Below are positions 62,758 through 64,000 of a DNA stretch of 64,000 nucleotides, one piece after another. Every line of letters begins with the position of its first letter. The stretch's first letter is position 1. Source of the DNA: Anaerococcus sp. Marseille-P3625 (GTDB taxonomy: Bacteria; Bacillota; Clostridia; Tissierellales; Peptoniphilaceae); the NCBI RefSeq assembly GCF_900232825.1, contig NZ_OCTP01000010.1:656871-720870 (forward strand), written 5' to 3'. Both the position numbers and the translations under genes were made by a program. Below the pieces are notes generated by a model that worked only from the letters and a program-made list of their open reading frames with translations, was not told where the DNA came from and did no database searches.

Positions 62758-62924
62758 TGACCCTATCGGGATTTGTAACCCAGTCCCTTGTAGGGTTTTA
62801 AATATTTATATTTAAAATCTTTGAGATGAGCCTTTGGCGAATCCAAAGAACTTACCACCGTGAACACGGTGATATCCCCGTCAAAGATTGCTATCATTTT
62901 ATAATATCAAATAAATTGATTTGG
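62758..62924 (-). repeat. tRNA-Glu-linked tandem unit A2 (167 bp)
   Basis: Second unit, same length, directly after tRNA-Glu(UUC) in transcription order, ending in CCCGATAGGGTCACCA. The UUC arm reads ACCACCGTG/CACGGTGAT, where a G:C pair of A1 has become A:T, supporting an RNA stem. Confidence 0.85.
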
Positions 62925-62996
62925 TGACCCTACCGGGATTTGAACCCGGGATACCACCGTGAAAGGGTGGTGTCTTAACCGCTTGACCATAGGGCC
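62922..62996 (-). tRNA. tRNA-Glu (anticodon UUC)
   Basis: Acceptor GGCCCTA/TAGGGTC, anticodon stem CCACC/GGTGG with loop CTTTCAC, T-arm CGGGTTCAAATCCCG, CCA encoded. Confidence 0.97.
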
Positions 62997-63022
62997 TCAA
63001 AATTTATAAAATTGAATTATTA

Positions 63023-63201
63023 CAAATCCATTGGGATTTGTAACCCAGTCCCTCGTTGGGTGAAAAGTACCTAGTACTTTTCATTTTCGAGATGAATCGA
63101 TGCTTGAGCATTCGATGAATCCGAAAAACTACCCGCCGTGAACACGGTGGTTCTCCGTCAATATATCTCAATTATTAAATATAAGGGTAACTAGATTATG
63201 G
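63023..63201 (-). repeat. tRNA-Glu-linked tandem unit B1 (about 179 bp)
   Basis: Homologous in layout to the A units. It has a GAAAAGT/ACTTTTC hairpin (63062-63082), a two-part hairpin (63084-63127) and a CCGCCGTG/CACGGTGG arm (63133-63150). At its 3' end the tRNA-like part has changed: ACAAATCC-CAAT-GGATTTGT forms a perfect hairpin and no CCA remains. Confidence 0.85.
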
Positions 63202-63381
63202 TGACCCCATCGGGATTCGTAACCCAGTCCCTCGTTGGGTGAAAAGTGCCTAGTACTTTTCATTTTCGAGATGAATCGATGCTTTAGCAATCGATGAATC
63301 AGAAAAACTACCCGACGTGAACACGGTGGTTCTCCGTCAATATATCTCAATTATTAAATATAAGGGTAACATAAATTGTGG
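63202..63381 (-). repeat. tRNA-Glu-linked tandem unit B2 (180 bp)
   Basis: Follows tRNA-Glu(CUC) and ends with AATCCCGATGGGGTCACCA, 19 nt identical to that tRNA's 3' end, again with an extra A in the T-loop (GGGTTACGAATCCC). The inner hairpin is ATCGAT...ATCGAT. Two mismatches weaken its stems relative to B1. Confidence 0.85.
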
Positions 63382-63453
63382 TGACCCCATCGGGATTCGA
63401 ACCCGAGAACCCGCCGTGAGAGGGCGATGTCTTAACCGCTTGACCATGGGGCC
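63379..63453 (-). tRNA. tRNA-Glu (anticodon CUC)
   Basis: Acceptor GGCCCCA/TGGGGTC, anticodon stem TCGCC/GGCGG with loop CTCTCAC, CCA encoded. Confidence 0.95.
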
Positions 63454-63484
63454 AAAAATTTTTATAAACTTTTAAATAAAAAAA

Positions 63485-63561
63485 TGGTAGCGAAGAAGAG
63501 ACTTGAACTCTTGACACTCCGGGTATGAACCGAATGCTCTAGCCAACTGAGCTACTTCGCC
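63485..63561 (-). tRNA. tRNA-Met, elongator (anticodon CAU)
   Basis: Acceptor GGCGAAG/CTTCGCT, anticodon loop TTCATAC, CCA encoded. The body resembles elongator tRNA-Met of Bacillus more than tRNA-Ile2. Confidence 0.9.
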
Positions 63562-63585
63562 ACATAAAAAATAATAAATTTTCTT

Positions 63586-63662
<77 letters not shown>

Positions 63663-63742
63663 ATAAAGTAATTATTATTGATATTGTACTTATTATTATA
63701 TTTCATTAACCAATATTTTACAAATAATTTATAAATAAAACT

Positions 63743-63817
63743 TGGCGCTCAGGGTGGGACTCGAACCCACAACCTACCGGTTAACAGCCGGGTGCTCCAC
63801 CATTGAGCTACCTAAGC
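63743..63817 (-). tRNA. tRNA-Asn (anticodon GUU)
   Basis: Acceptor GCTTAGG/CCTGAGC, anticodon loop CTGTTAA, CCA encoded. First tRNA after the 5S gene. Confidence 0.97.
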
Positions 63818-63843
63818 ATATTTTTTTGTGTTCATTTAATTTT

Positions 63844-63870
63844 CTACTAGCCTATTGGCTAGTAGTTTTT
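63844..63870 (+). terminator. Terminator-like hairpin between 5S and tRNA-Asn
   Basis: CTACTAGCC-TATT-GGCTAGTAG followed by TTTTT on the plus strand. On the minus strand, the transcribed one, the stem is followed by AAAATT, so it should not terminate the operon. It may be an RNA processing stem or may block antisense transcription. Confidence 0.55.
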
Positions 63871-63875
63871 AAATG

Positions 63876-63990
63876 TTTAGCAGCTTCCTACTCTACCGGG
63901 AGGCTTCCCTCCGAGTACCATCGGCGTTGTTGGGCTTAACTTCTGTGTTCGGTATGGTTACAGGTGTATCCCCAGCGCTATCGCCACTAT
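63876..63990 (-). rRNA. rrf: 5S ribosomal RNA
   Basis: Minus-strand sequence holds the conserved 5S core (CCGAACACAGAAGTTAAGCC, then CGCCGATGGTACTCGG). Helix I forms from TAGTGGC at the 5' end and GCTGCTA at the 3' end. The 23S gene would lie beyond the right edge. Ends are accurate to a few bases. Confidence 0.95.
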
Positions 63991-64000
63991 ATTCATGACC

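Noticed and set aside
62591..63381. T-box, tmRNA or CRISPR interpretation of the tRNA-linked repeats
   Set aside because: No GGGTGGNACC core, no tag reading frame with an Ala acceptor, and units are too long and too few for CRISPR repeats.
63742..63939. Plus-strand frame of 65 codons over tRNA-Asn and 5S rRNA
   Set aside because: It is the antisense of RNA genes, a common spurious call.

Overview
The window is AT-rich bacterial DNA from a low-GC Gram-positive (Firmicutes/Bacillota). Supporting signs are a T-box leader on serS, DnaD and DnaI loader genes beside dnaB, the DUF2232-gdpP-rplI-dnaB order, the ylxM-ffh-rpsP-khpA-rimM-trmD-rplS order, sortase-anchored surface proteins with an [N/S]PKTG motif, and SD-led genes with occasional TTG starts. 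The overall gene style resembles anaerobic cocci of the Peptoniphilaceae (Anaerococcus/Peptoniphilus type); that placement is inference from memory, not a search result.

Layout. 1-7.3 kb: 5' part of hflX, a class A penicillin-binding protein, a small stress membrane protein, and a two-component system with a membrane-anchored S41-like protein. 7.4-19.2 kb, minus strand: a surface protein, serS with its T-box, a DUF4349 lipoprotein, nnrE, and a replication block (dnaI, dnaD, dnaB) with rplI, gdpP and a DUF2232 membrane protein. 19.3-30.5 kb: a phosphoesterase, a DUF1846 protein, group II intron copy 1, apbE, glgB, udk, a 2-hydroxyacid dehydrogenase and tadA. 30.5-33.4 kb: tRNA-Arg(CCU), a short RNA resembling the ends of the Firmicutes SRP RNA, dacA, an ANT(6)-like protein and a Nudix hydrolase. 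33.4-35.9 kb: mscL with a zinc ribbon and a GntR-controlled ABC transporter. 35.9-45.5 kb: conserved housekeeping (topA, dprA, yraN, rnhB, ylqF, rplS, trmD, rimM, khpA, rpsP, ffh, ylxM). 45.4-49.2 kb: an accessory segment bounded by a 140-bp duplication of the ylxM start, carrying a perfect Fur-type box, a coiled-coil surface protein and a decayed surface-protein gene. 49.2-53.2 kb: htrA, a B3/B4-domain gene and group II intron copy 2. 53.2-61.5 kb: an accessory and partly decaying region (TetR-DUF2871 operon, acetyltransferases, an interrupted NERD gene, a nucleotidyltransferase, a K+ channel, several broken small genes). 61.8-64 kb: ten tRNA genes and 5S rRNA, the distal end of an rRNA operon read on the minus strand.

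The most unusual part is inside the last tRNA block. Each of the two tRNA-Glu genes (UUC and CUC anticodons) is followed by two tandem units, of 167 and about 180 bp. Three of the four units end in a copy of the tRNA-Glu T-arm/acceptor/CCA end. The two unit families differ in sequence but keep the same series of hairpins, including an arm with UUC in an anticodon-like position. The layout parallels the tRNA-linked tandem repeats of the E. coli tyrT operon (rtT RNA), but at tRNA-Glu in a Firmicute.
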